Positions 50,595 through 58,823 of a stretch of DNA of 64,000 bases are shown piece after piece. Positions within the stretch are counted from its first letter, which is position 1, and the number at the start of each line of letters is the position of its first letter. This DNA is from an uncultured Steroidobacter sp. GTDB lineage: Bacteria > Pseudomonadota > Gammaproteobacteria > Steroidobacterales > Steroidobacteraceae. The notes under the pieces are model-generated. The model worked only from the letters and a program-made list of their open reading frames with translations. It searched no databases and had not been told where the DNA came from. The position numbers and the translations under genes are program-made. The stretch is taken from positions 1 to 64,000 of the forward strand of contig CALMII010000029.1 in the NCBI GenBank assembly GCA_937864115.1, written 5' to 3'.

Positions 50595-51434
50595 ATGAAA
50601 CTGCTTCGTCATGGATCCAGAGGAAACGAAAAGCCCGGAGCCCTCGACGGCCAGGGCCGGATTCGGGACCTGTCGCTGCTGGTCCCCGATTTCACGCCCG
50701 ACTGGATGGCGCCTCAGAAGATCGCCGCGCTCGCCGCCATCGACCTGACGCGAATGCCGGTCGTGCCGCCGGGCACCCGCCTCGGCACGCCCGTCGCCGG
50801 CGTGCGGCAGTTCGTGGCCATCGGCCTGAACTACCGCAAGCACGCGCAAGAGGCAGGCTTTGACATCCCGAAGGAACCGGTGGTGTTCACCAAGGCGGTG
50901 ACGTCGATCGCCGGACCGAATGACGACGTGGAGTTGCCGGAAGGATCGGAAGCCGGCGACTGGGAGATCGAGCTCGGCTTCGTCATCGGCACGCAGGCAA
51001 GGAAGGTGCCGGTCGCGCAAGCGCTCTCGCACGTGGCGGGCTATTGCCTTGCCAACGATGTCTCGGAACGCGACTGGCAGACCAGGCGCAATGGTCAGTG
51101 GAGCAAGGGCAAGAGCTTCGATGGCTTCGGCCCGCTCGGTCCGTGGCTCGTGACCACCGACGAACTCCCCGATCCGCAGACCATCGCGCTGGAACTGGCA
51201 GTCAACGGCGAAGTGAAGCAGCAGAGCAGCACCGCGGACATGATCTTCCCGGTGGCCGACGTAGTGTCCTATCTCAGCCAGTTCATGACGCTGCTGCCCG
51301 GCGACGTGGTGATCACCGGCACGCCCCACGGAGTGGGCCATGGCATGAAACCGACTCCGCAGTTCCTGAAGCGCGGCGATGTGATGACCTTGAACGCCGG
51401 GCCTCTCGGCACCCAGCGGCAAAAGGTCGTCTGA
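50595..51434 (+). CDS. FAH-family hydrolase/hydratase
   Basis: A 279-residue fumarylacetoacetate hydrolase-family enzyme of the two-part type: a short N-terminal domain (MKLLRHGSRGNEKPGALDGQGRIRDLS) and the catalytic domain with FVAIGLNYRKHAQEAG, DWEIELGFVIGTQARKV (metal-binding E-x-E), GYCLANDVSERDWQ, GKSFDGFGPLGPWL and LLPGDVVITGTPHGVG. Relatives split 2,4-dioxo acids from meta-cleaved aromatics or hydrate 2-oxo-4-enoates. The next gene is an extradiol-dioxygenase-like protein, so it may act on the ring-cleavage product. Confidence 0.88.
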   Translation: MKLLRHGSRGNEKPGALDGQGRIRDLSLLVPDFTPDWMAPQKIAALAAIDLTRMPVVPPGTRLGTPVAGVRQFVAIGLNYRKHAQEAGFDIPKEPVVFTKAVTSIAGPNDDVELPEGSEAGDWEIELGFVIGTQARKVPVAQALSHVAGYCLANDVSERDWQTRRNGQWSKGKSFDGFGPLGPWLVTTDELPDPQTIALELAVNGEVKQQSSTADMIFPVADVVSYLSQFMTLLPGDVVITGTPHGVGHGMKPTPQFLKRGDVMTLNAGPLGTQRQKVV

Positions 51435-51504
51435 AGCGCGGACAGAAAAACCGGATCCCACAACGCGGCGCAGTCCTGTCTGCGCCTGCGCCAGGAAATA
51501 AAGC

Positions 51505-52449
51505 ATGGCAACCGTCAACAGCAGCAGCGACCCCCTGGCCATCCACTCGGTCGACGAATTTGTCTTCAGCGTGCCTGACCTGCTTCAGGCGCGTCACTTC
51601 TACGCGAGCTTCGGCCTCGACGTGCGCGCGGAAGACAACGGCCTCGCCCTCTACAGCTACGGGCATGCGCACCGCTGGGCGCGCATCGTCCCCGGAAATC
51701 ACAAGCGTTTGCTTTGGCTGACCATGGGCATCTATGAAAGTGACGTGGCGCGCTTCGAACAGCGGCTGGCAACGCTCGGAGTCGCGCGCATCGCGGCGCC
51801 GGAGGGGGCGGACCCGAAAGGTCTGTGGATCGAGGGTCCCGATGGACTGGCCCTGCAACTGCGTGTCGCCGCGAAGTCGTCGCCGTCGCAACCCGCGCCC
51901 CGCGACTTCCCGCCGCTCTCCAACAACCGGGGACGTGCGCCCAGCCGCAGCGAGATCGACCGAGTGCACCCGCTATACCTGTCGCACATCCTGCTCTTCA
52001 GCGGCAATGTGGATGCGGCCGTCAAATTCTACGAAGACGTGTGCGGACTGCGCCTCTCCGACAAGTCCGGCTCCGTGATCGCCTTCCTGCACACCCCGCA
52101 CGGCAGCGACCACCACCTGCTCGCGTTCGCTCTGGGCGGCGGACTCGGTCTGCACCACAGCAGCTGGTGCGTCCCCTCCATCGATGCAGTCGGGCTGGGC
52201 AGTCAGCAGATGGAGCAGGCAGGCTACGGAGCTGGCTGGGGAGTTGGACGCCACGTGTTGGGCTCAAACTACTTCCGCTACGTGCGCGATCCCTGGGGCA
52301 GCTACGCCGAATACTCCTACGACATCGATTTCGTCGAAGCAGGCCACGACTGGCCTGCGGCTGACCATCCGCCGGAAGACTCGCTGTATGTCTGGGGCCC
52401 GGCGGTGCCAGCAGACTTCGTGGTCAATCACGAGTTGAGCTCGATTTAG
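51505..52449 (+). CDS. VOC-superfamily protein, extradiol dioxygenase-like
   Basis: A 314-residue protein with two vicinal-oxygen-chelate domains (about residues 14-125 and 153-290), the size of type I extradiol dioxygenases. The C-terminal domain keeps the iron triad pattern: His in LYLSHILLFS, His in GLGLHHSSW and Glu in SYAEYSYDIDF, while the N-terminal domain lacks it, as in true extradiol enzymes. It probably cleaves a catechol-like ring made by the Rieske enzymes. AGGAAA precedes the start. The substrate is not readable. Confidence 0.82.
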   Translation: MATVNSSSDPLAIHSVDEFVFSVPDLLQARHFYASFGLDVRAEDNGLALYSYGHAHRWARIVPGNHKRLLWLTMGIYESDVARFEQRLATLGVARIAAPEGADPKGLWIEGPDGLALQLRVAAKSSPSQPAPRDFPPLSNNRGRAPSRSEIDRVHPLYLSHILLFSGNVDAAVKFYEDVCGLRLSDKSGSVIAFLHTPHGSDHHLLAFALGGGLGLHHSSWCVPSIDAVGLGSQQMEQAGYGAGWGVGRHVLGSNYFRYVRDPWGSYAEYSYDIDFVEAGHDWPAADHPPEDSLYVWGPAVPADFVVNHELSSI

Positions 52450-52485
52450 GTCAGCACGTCCCGCCGCATCGCCGGAAGCGAGTCT

Positions 52486-55017
52486 TCAGAACCGCGCTCG
52501 CACACTGAAGGTCGCGCTCCGCGGCGCGCCGTAGGAATGGCTGTAGCTGCTGACGCGGTATTCCTCGTCCAGCACGTTGTTGACGAGCAGGGACAGCGAC
52601 ACCTGCTCGTTCAGCTCGTAGCCCAGATTCACGCCCACGACGACGTAGCTGTCGAGGTTGTCGAAGTCGGGATTGCCGGTACCCCAGCCCGCAACCGCCG
52701 CGGTGTCGTCCTGCCAGCGCAGGCTGCCGCCGACGCTCAGTTTCGACAGCGCCTCGGGCCGATACTGGGTGAAGAGCTTGAACTGCTGTTCGGGCTGCTC
52801 CGGGTTCAGCACGTCGCCCGCGCTATCTTCATTCTTGAAGCGCGTGTAGCCGGCCTGGATCTGCCAGTTCGGCGTCAGTTCGCCTGCGACTTCGATTTCC
52901 CAGCCACGGCCCTCGGTGTGATCTTCGGCGCTGTAGGCCTGATCACCATTCGGGGTCAGGATGGGACCCTCGGCATCCCGCAGCGCGACGCCGAGATTGT
53001 TGCGCTTCGATTCGAACACGGCGGCGCTCGCGTTCAGGCGGCCTTCGAACCACGCGCCCTTGAGCCCGAGTTCGTAGGTGTCGCCTTCTTCCGGCTCCAG
53101 CAGGTTGCCGCTGACATCCCGCTTCTCCTGCGGCTTGAAAATCTGCGTGTAGCTGGCGTAAGCGGAGAGCGCGTCCGTGAGATCGACGACCACCCCGGCG
53201 TAGGGCGTGAATTCGTTGTTGTAGTCGAGATCGCTGTAGACGTAAGAATCATGGTTGGCCGTCGCACGCTCGGCATAGAAGTATTCCCAGTTGGTGATGC
53301 GTCCGCCCAGGATCACCGACAGACGATCCATGGGACGCAGCCGCGTGGCGACGTACGCGCCCTCCTGCCGGGTATCGATGTCGTACGGATAGTCTGCCTC
53401 CGAACCGGGCATCGCATTCCAGTCAGGATCGGTGTAGCGCAACCGGCCATTGCTCCATGACGCGGACGAGTAACCGAAACCTCTGAAATCATCGTAGACG
53501 CTGAGCGGCGCCGCCTGATCGTTGCGATACATGTTGAGACCGACGACCAGATCATGCTCGCGACCGAACAGCCGGTATTTGCCGTCCACCCTGACGTCGA
53601 CGATATGCGTGTCGTAGTTGAAATCGAGGCTGAGCAGGCGCGCGATGACGGGCGAACCATCCTCTGGAATGGAGTTGACCATGCCGCGGCGCATGTCCGT
53701 ATTGAACTTGCCGAACCCGTAGGTGAACGTCGCGCTCCAGTCGTCATTGAACCGATGTTCGAGCGTCGCTGACGCGTAGGTACGGTCGCTGTTCAGATAG
53801 GACCAGTGCGGCGAAATGTTGGTGGACGTGCTCTTCGGCATCGGCGTGACGCCGTCGTCGAAATAGAAATACGAGCCGTAGTCCTCCGCCCAGGGCGCTC
53901 CCTTGCTGTCGGCGGTGCCATGCTCCAGCGTCAGTCGCAGCAACGTGCGCTCGCCGAGGTCCGCCTCGAATGCGCCGTAGAAGACGCTGCGGTCATTGCT
54001 GTAGTCGTCGACCCAGGAATCGCCTTGATCATAGGCAGCCACGACGCGTCCGCGCAGGCTGCCCGATGCATTGAGCGGGCCGCCGACGTCGGCCATGAGG
54101 CGATAGTGATCCCAGCTGCCCAGCGTGGCTTCGAACGATGTCTGCAGTTCGTGCGTGGGTTTCTTGCGGGTCAGCGCCATGAGCGCACTGGGATCGCCCG
54201 CGCCCGTCATCAGGCCCGTCGAACCGCGCACGACCGTGACGGAGTCGTAGATGGCGGTGTCCAGCGAACCGTGGCCGTAGCGCTCGGATTCCGCCAGCGT
54301 TTCCCAGGGTACGTTGACGCCGTCGATCTGGTAGCTGTCCACCTCGTAGCCGCGCGCATACATCAGGGTTCGTCCACCGATCGGCGTGCCCCGGGAGTTG
54401 TAGTACACGCCCGTCACCTGCTCGGCGATGTCGGCCAGTGAATTGAGGCTCTGCTGATCGATGCGTTCGCGCGTGATCACCGTGACCGACTGCGGCGTCT
54501 CGCGCAGCGACAGGTTGAGGCCGGTGGCGGCTGCCACCGGGCCCGGGGTGGTCAGCGACCTCGTGCCTTCAGTGGTGCCCGTCTCCTCCGCGCTCACCAC
54601 CCTCACCTTCTGCATCGTCTGCTCGGTTGCGGCAGCGGCTGGACTGGCCACCCGCAGTACGTAGGCGCCATCGCCCTGATCGAACGCCTCGAGTCCCGTG
54701 CCCTGCAGCAATGCGGACAGCGCGCCGGTGATCGAGTAAGTCCCGGTGAGACCCGGGCTGGTCTTGCCGTCCGTGAGCGACGAGGAAGCAGTGACGCTGA
54801 CGCCTGACTGGGTGACGAACTGCCCGAGCGTCTGCGTCAGCGGTCCCGCGGGAATCTGGTAGCGCCGGCTTTCCGGAGATGTCTGCGCCTGGGCCGCAGC
54901 GGACTGAATGGCTGCGGCCGACACGGCGACCGTCCCTGCTGCGAACAGCAGCGCCCTGATGGTGGATTGCAACACTGTCGCGCGACGCTGATTCTGAAAA
55001 TACATCGACTGCCCCAT
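52486..55017 (-). CDS. TonB-dependent siderophore receptor with signalling (STN) domain
   Basis: An 843-residue outer-membrane receptor. A signal peptide precedes an STN (secretin/TonB N-terminal) domain (RRYQIPAGPLTQTLGQFVTQSGVSVTASSSLTDGKTSPGLTGTYSITGALSALLQGTG) that signals to a FecR partner. The plug follows (RETPQSVTVITRERIDQQSLNSLADIAEQVTGVYYNSRGTP) and then a 22-strand barrel ending SYGAPRSATFSVRARF. The barrel style resembles ferric-siderophore receptors (FpvA/FhuE-like). FecR and FecI genes lie immediately upstream on the same strand. Starts at 55017 and 55005 are both possible. Confidence 0.92.
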   Translation of the reverse strand: MGQSMYFQNQRRATVLQSTIRALLFAAGTVAVSAAAIQSAAAQAQTSPESRRYQIPAGPLTQTLGQFVTQSGVSVTASSSLTDGKTSPGLTGTYSITGALSALLQGTGLEAFDQGDGAYVLRVASPAAAATEQTMQKVRVVSAEETGTTEGTRSLTTPGPVAAATGLNLSLRETPQSVTVITRERIDQQSLNSLADIAEQVTGVYYNSRGTPIGGRTLMYARGYEVDSYQIDGVNVPWETLAESERYGHGSLDTAIYDSVTVVRGSTGLMTGAGDPSALMALTRKKPTHELQTSFEATLGSWDHYRLMADVGGPLNASGSLRGRVVAAYDQGDSWVDDYSNDRSVFYGAFEADLGERTLLRLTLEHGTADSKGAPWAEDYGSYFYFDDGVTPMPKSTSTNISPHWSYLNSDRTYASATLEHRFNDDWSATFTYGFGKFNTDMRRGMVNSIPEDGSPVIARLLSLDFNYDTHIVDVRVDGKYRLFGREHDLVVGLNMYRNDQAAPLSVYDDFRGFGYSSASWSNGRLRYTDPDWNAMPGSEADYPYDIDTRQEGAYVATRLRPMDRLSVILGGRITNWEYFYAERATANHDSYVYSDLDYNNEFTPYAGVVVDLTDALSAYASYTQIFKPQEKRDVSGNLLEPEEGDTYELGLKGAWFEGRLNASAAVFESKRNNLGVALRDAEGPILTPNGDQAYSAEDHTEGRGWEIEVAGELTPNWQIQAGYTRFKNEDSAGDVLNPEQPEQQFKLFTQYRPEALSKLSVGGSLRWQDDTAAVAGWGTGNPDFDNLDSYVVVGVNLGYELNEQVSLSLLVNNVLDEEYRVSSYSHSYGAPRSATFSVRARF

Positions 55018-55097
55018 GGTTCCGCTCGCACACGCGAGGGTATTTCCGTGCTTGATGCGCGAAAGAACCAAAGGGGACAGCGGCCTGATCCCCTCCT

Positions 55098-55156
55098 CTG
55101 TGGGGCCGGCTTCAGCCGGCGTATTTTCAGAAGTCAGGCTAAAGCCTGACCTACAG
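55098..55156. repeat. REP-type pair (two facing stem-loops)
   Basis: CTGTGGG followed by the palindrome GCCGGCTTCAGCCGGC (to 55120), then, after a short A+T-rich spacer, GTCAGGCTAAAGCCTGAC followed by CTACAG (55133-55156). Each stem has a conserved CTGTRGG-type head facing outward, the arrangement of paired REP elements (BIME). It lies in the 228-bp gap between the fecR and receptor genes, where it could stabilise or attenuate the transcript. Only this copy was seen in the window. Confidence 0.7.
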
Positions 55157-55245
55157 AAACCCCATCTTTCCCTGCTACGCGGAGGAAGGGACGCATCGTT
55201 CGACATCACCCTCAATCGTCCAGCGCCCCCTGCGGCGCACTGGAC

Positions 55246-56202
55246 TCAGCCCGGCTCGACGCTGACCCACCAGCGCGTGCGATAGACCAGGCTGACGGGC
55301 AAGGCGCGCGTGAGACTGCGCAGCACCGGCTCCGTGTCGCGGACCTGGAACGCGCCCGAGACTTTCAGCGCGGCGACATCGGGATGGCAGCGCACGACGC
55401 CGGGACGATAGCGACCCAACTCCGCAATGAAGTCATCGAGCCGCATGCCATCCGCGTAGATCACTCCTTGCGTCCACGCATCCGCCTGGACAGCGGCCGG
55501 TACGGCAGGCCCGATCGCCAGCGCATCGAAGCGCGTGCTCGTGCCTGCTTCGATGATCCTCGACATACCTGCCCCGCCCGGCCTGATCTCCACGGCACGT
55601 TCCAGCACCGTAACCGTCGTCGCATCATCATGACGACGAACGATGAAACGCGTACCGAGCGCACGAATGCGCCCATCGCGGGTGGCCACGACGAACGGTC
55701 GCGACACGGCCGCGCGGTCCGGCGCCGTCTGCACGAGAATCTCCCCGCTTCGCAGATGCAGCAGTCGCTCACGCTCGCCGTAATCGACGTCGATTGCAGA
55801 GTCGGTGTTGAGCCAGACATGACTCGCATCGGGAAGCGCGAAGTCGCGTCGTTCGCCGATGTCCGTGCGGTAGTCGGCGCGCCAGCTCTGCCACGGCAGT
55901 TGCCGGTAGCCGAGCCATGCCGCCGATGGCGCCGCAACGAGCAGCGCAAGCGTCTTCAATGCATCGCGCCGGTCGCTTCTTCGACGACGACGCAGCGCCG
56001 GCATGCCGACGCTCGCCGGAATGTTCCCCAGCGTCGCGCCGACGTGCTCCGCACGCTGCCAGGCGCGTTCACACTGCGGATCGCCGCGTCGCCAGTGCTC
56101 GAATGCCGCACGATCGTCCGCACTGGCTTCGCCGGACTGCAGCAACAGGAACCATTCGGCGGCCTGTTGCGCGATGCGCGGATCGAGGGCGGCTTCGCTC
56201 AT
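55246..56202 (-). CDS. FecR-family anti-sigma/signal transducer (module 1)
   Basis: A 318-residue inner-membrane regulator. The N-terminal cytoplasmic domain (DPRIAQQAAEWFLLLQSGEASADDRAAFEHWRRGDPQCERAWQRAE) binds the sigma factor; a transmembrane segment (ALKTLALLVAAPSAAWLGY, about 85-103) follows; the periplasmic FecR domain (TDIGERRDFALPDASHVWLNTDSAIDVDYGERERLLHLRSGEILVQTA) receives the signal from the receptor's STN domain; the C-terminus has the STN-like tail (FIAELGRYRPGVVRCHPDVAALKVSGAFQVRDTEPVLRSLTRALPVSLVYR). Its start overlaps the fecI stop by 4 bp. Confidence 0.93.
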   Translation of the reverse strand: MSEAALDPRIAQQAAEWFLLLQSGEASADDRAAFEHWRRGDPQCERAWQRAEHVGATLGNIPASVGMPALRRRRRSDRRDALKTLALLVAAPSAAWLGYRQLPWQSWRADYRTDIGERRDFALPDASHVWLNTDSAIDVDYGERERLLHLRSGEILVQTAPDRAAVSRPFVVATRDGRIRALGTRFIVRRHDDATTVTVLERAVEIRPGGAGMSRIIEAGTSTRFDALAIGPAVPAAVQADAWTQGVIYADGMRLDDFIAELGRYRPGVVRCHPDVAALKVSGAFQVRDTEPVLRSLTRALPVSLVYRTRWWVSVEPG

Positions 56203-56705
56203 GGCGCCAGGAGAATGCAGTGCGCGAAGGCCTGCGCGACGTAGCGCTTGACGCTGCGTTCGCAGACACCCAGCTGTTCGGAAATCTGCACATAGGTCAG
56301 ACCTTCGAGCTGCGCCAGCAGGAACGCATCGCGCACGCGCGTCGGCAGGCCGTCCAGCATCGCGTCGATTTCATTGATCGCCTCGATCACCAGCGCTTGA
56401 TGTTCCGGCGACGGCGCGACCGGTTCCGGCAATGTCGCGAGCGCATCGAGGTACGCCTGTTCCAGCGAACGACGACGGTAGCGCGCCAGCAGCAGATTGC
56501 GCGCGATGGTGGTCAGCCACGCGCGCGGCTCGCGGATGTTCTCGATGCCGCCGGCAACGAACGCGCGAATGAAAGTGTCCTGCGTCAGATCCGCCGCATC
56601 GCTCGTATTGCCGAGCTTGCGACGCAACCGGTCGAGCAGCCAGCCGTGATGGCTGGCATACAGGGAATGAAGGGAATCGGCGCCAGTGACTGAAGGATTG
56701 GACAT
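56199..56705 (-). CDS. FecI-like ECF sigma factor (module 1)
   Basis: A 168-residue extracytoplasmic-function sigma factor: region 2 (SLYASHHGWLLDRLRRKLGNTSDAADLTQDTFIRAFV) and region 4 (GLPTRVRDAFLLAQLEGLTYVQISEQLGVCERSVKRYVAQAFAHC). It should direct transcription of the downstream receptor gene when the receptor binds its ligand. I start at MSNPSVTGADSLHS (56705) because the paralogue at 62871 begins in the same way (MSHPSATGADPLHS) and both ATGs are exactly 62 bp from a shared promoter -10 element. Confidence 0.93.
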   Translation of the reverse strand: MSNPSVTGADSLHSLYASHHGWLLDRLRRKLGNTSDAADLTQDTFIRAFVAGGIENIREPRAWLTTIARNLLLARYRRRSLEQAYLDALATLPEPVAPSPEHQALVIEAINEIDAMLDGLPTRVRDAFLLAQLEGLTYVQISEQLGVCERSVKRYVAQAFAHCILLAP

Positions 56706-56766
56706 GCGCATAGCCAGTGCTTGATGGCGCCCTGGCTGTGCATGCTGGCTGAGGCGGACGGGCGGG

Positions 56767-56796
56767 AGTCTAGCGCCCGATCTGCTTCGGTGTCAC
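56767..56796 (-). promoter_or_regulatory. Promoter of the fecI-fecR module 1
   Basis: On the minus strand GTGACA (56791-56796) and TAGACT (56767-56772) are separated by 18 bp, fitting a -35/-10 pair. The same pair with the same spacing precedes the second fecI gene (62933-62962), and the ~60-bp leaders between promoter and start codon are nearly identical, which supports function. Confidence 0.65.
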
Positions 56797-56841
56797 GGCT
56801 TCACCGATTCGCCAAGCCATGCGTGGACGGTGATCGCCAGG

Positions 56842-58500
56842 TCAAGTGGGGACGGCGTGCGCCCGGACCGCAGGCCGTTCCCGCTCGCGCCGAGTCAGGT
56901 GACGCGCCGCAATCGCGGCCAGCAGCCCCGTCGCGATCAGACTCAGGTCCATGCCGGCCACCGGCCAGTAGGTGTCCGTGAATACGGTCTTGATCAGATG
57001 GTCGCCCGTCGTCAGCCAGTTCAGCGCAACCGCAGCTGCGGCCAGCATCGACAGCACCCAGCACTGCTCGCGCCACGCCGGATTGATCTGCGCGCGCGCC
57101 ACCGGACCACTGCGCAGCGCGGCGTGGATGAAGGCCATCACCCACGCGCCCCAGAAGGCAAACCCCTGGATGCCGTTCCTGCCGGGCAGACCCTCGGGCA
57201 CCAGGCGATTGACCGCCAGCAGCATCACCGTCGCGATCAGCATCCCGGTGACTGCGAAGACCGCCACGGCATCGACGATGCGGCTGCCCTGGCTGCCCGC
57301 CCTGGCGTGCTGCGCCTTGCGTTTCTCGACGAAGAAGATGAAGCCGGTGGCGATGCACACGCAGCCCAGCAGGCCGCCCAACACGTACAACCAGCGCAGC
57401 AGCCAGTGACGGAAGTGCACGAGGTGCAGCCCCGCGAGGTACTCGAGAACCTGGCCGGTCGCCGAGGGCCTCGGGCTCTCGTGCATCACCTCGCCAGTAC
57501 TGGCACGGAAATGGATGTCGCTGCCGGGCGCAGAAGTGACGCGATCCTCACCGGCATTACTGAGAACCACCCGGCCGTTCGCGTCGCCCACGTGCAGCAG
57601 GATCAGCGCTTCGACCTTGTCCGACTGGCCACGCGCTGCCCAGCGCTGCTGCGCCTGCACCACCATCGCGTCCACCGATGCCAACGGCACAGGCACGCCT
57701 GCGCGCCGCTTCGGTACTGCCGACTGCGCCTCTTCGTGGCGTTCGTGCAGCTCGTGCAGCGGCTGTAGCTGAGTCTCCGCGATCGGAAAGTAAATGCCGG
57801 CGAAGATAAGCAGGCCGGTCAGTGCGAAGAAGAAGTGGAACGGCAGTGCCACCACGCCGCTCAGGTTGTGCAGGTCCAGCGTGCTGCGCAACAGCGCCTT
57901 GCGCGGGCGGAAGGTGAAGAACTCGCGGAAGATCTTGCGGTGTATCACCACGCCACTGACCAGCGCCGCCATCATTGAGAATGCCGCCAGCCCGATGATC
58001 CACGCGCCCAGGTCGGCCCACGCCAGCGTCAGATTGAAGTGCAGCGGATAGAAGAGACCGGTACCGATGAACGCGGGCTCCTCTTCCAGCAACTCTCCTG
58101 TGGCCGCAACCAGCAGGCGCATGTCGTACGCCAGTTCGTCCGGCGACTTCGCCCCCGGCACTTCGTACCCGGCATACAGATAGGTGACCGGGTCGCGGGT
58201 ACTGCGGATGTCCCAGTAGTTGATGTCGAAGCGCGTCGGCACCGGCCCGCTCAGCTCGTCCCGCAGCGCGGCGACATCTTCCGCTTCGGGTTGCATGCCC
58301 TCGAGCACGGGTCGCAACACGGTGTCGAAGGACGGCATCGGTTGAGCGGCCACACGCGTCGCCGGCACGGCCCAGCGGTCGATCTCGCGATCGAAGACCG
58401 ACAGGGTGCCGAAGAAGAATGCGGCCATCAGCACGAACCCCAGCACCAGGCCGAACCAGGTGTGGACCCAGCTCATTGCCAGGCGGAAGCTCTGGAACAT
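56842..58500 (-). CDS. PepSY-associated transmembrane protein (iron-uptake/ferric reductase-like)
   Basis: A 552-residue inner-membrane protein of the PepSY_TM type. The first helix (SWVHTWFGLVLGFVLMAAFFFGTLSVFDREIDRW) is the family signature, with further helices at about residues 190 (AWIIGLAAFSMMAALVSGVVIHRKIF), 245, 365 and five more C-terminally. HNLSGVVALPFHFFFALTGL contains the conserved His pair thought to bind haem. Such proteins accompany TonB receptors and are proposed to reduce ferric siderophores. It follows the receptor and small DUF3649-like gene (19 bp gap), so it belongs to module 2. Confidence 0.9.
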   Translation of the reverse strand: MFQSFRLAMSWVHTWFGLVLGFVLMAAFFFGTLSVFDREIDRWAVPATRVAAQPMPSFDTVLRPVLEGMQPEAEDVAALRDELSGPVPTRFDINYWDIRSTRDPVTYLYAGYEVPGAKSPDELAYDMRLLVAATGELLEEEPAFIGTGLFYPLHFNLTLAWADLGAWIIGLAAFSMMAALVSGVVIHRKIFREFFTFRPRKALLRSTLDLHNLSGVVALPFHFFFALTGLLIFAGIYFPIAETQLQPLHELHERHEEAQSAVPKRRAGVPVPLASVDAMVVQAQQRWAARGQSDKVEALILLHVGDANGRVVLSNAGEDRVTSAPGSDIHFRASTGEVMHESPRPSATGQVLEYLAGLHLVHFRHWLLRWLYVLGGLLGCVCIATGFIFFVEKRKAQHARAGSQGSRIVDAVAVFAVTGMLIATVMLLAVNRLVPEGLPGRNGIQGFAFWGAWVMAFIHAALRSGPVARAQINPAWREQCWVLSMLAAAAVALNWLTTGDHLIKTVFTDTYWPVAGMDLSLIATGLLAAIAARHLTRRERERPAVRAHAVPT

Positions 58501-58519
58501 CAGGGCCTCGCTCGTACCG

Positions 58520-58807
58520 TCAGCGCACCAGTGCGGATTGCAGCGATGATGCGGCCACGATCAGCAGCGCGCCGCCCCCGACCAGCACCACGCCGACTCG
58601 CAGCAGGCTGCGCGCTGCGAAGGTCCACAGGAAAACGCACAGGAAGAGCAGGAAGCCCAGCAGCGAAGCCAGGCCCTGCGCATCGTGGAATTCCATACCC
58701 GCAGCATGGAGCGCCGTCATGCCCGAGGCGATGAAACCCCACGCAAATGCATAGCCTCCCAGCAATGCCAGCGCGACGCGAAGGGTCACACTCAGGCGCG
58801 GATCCAC
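58520..58807 (-). CDS. Small membrane protein, DUF3649-like iron-uptake accessory
   Basis: A 95-residue hydrophobic protein with three membrane segments (VALALLGGYAFAWGFIASGM, GLASLLGFLLFLCVFLWTFAA, VGVVLVGGGALLIVAASSL) and the FAARSLLR turn typical of DUF3649 proteins, which sit between TonB receptors and PepSY_TM proteins. I use the GTG at 58807, 16 bp after the receptor stop; a longer frame to 58915 would overlap the receptor gene and adds Arg/Ser-rich sequence. Function unknown. Confidence 0.72.
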   Translation of the reverse strand: MDPRLSVTLRVALALLGGYAFAWGFIASGMTALHAAGMEFHDAQGLASLLGFLLFLCVFLWTFAARSLLRVGVVLVGGGALLIVAASSLQSALVR

Positions 58808-58823
58808 GTCAGCCCGGCTCGAT

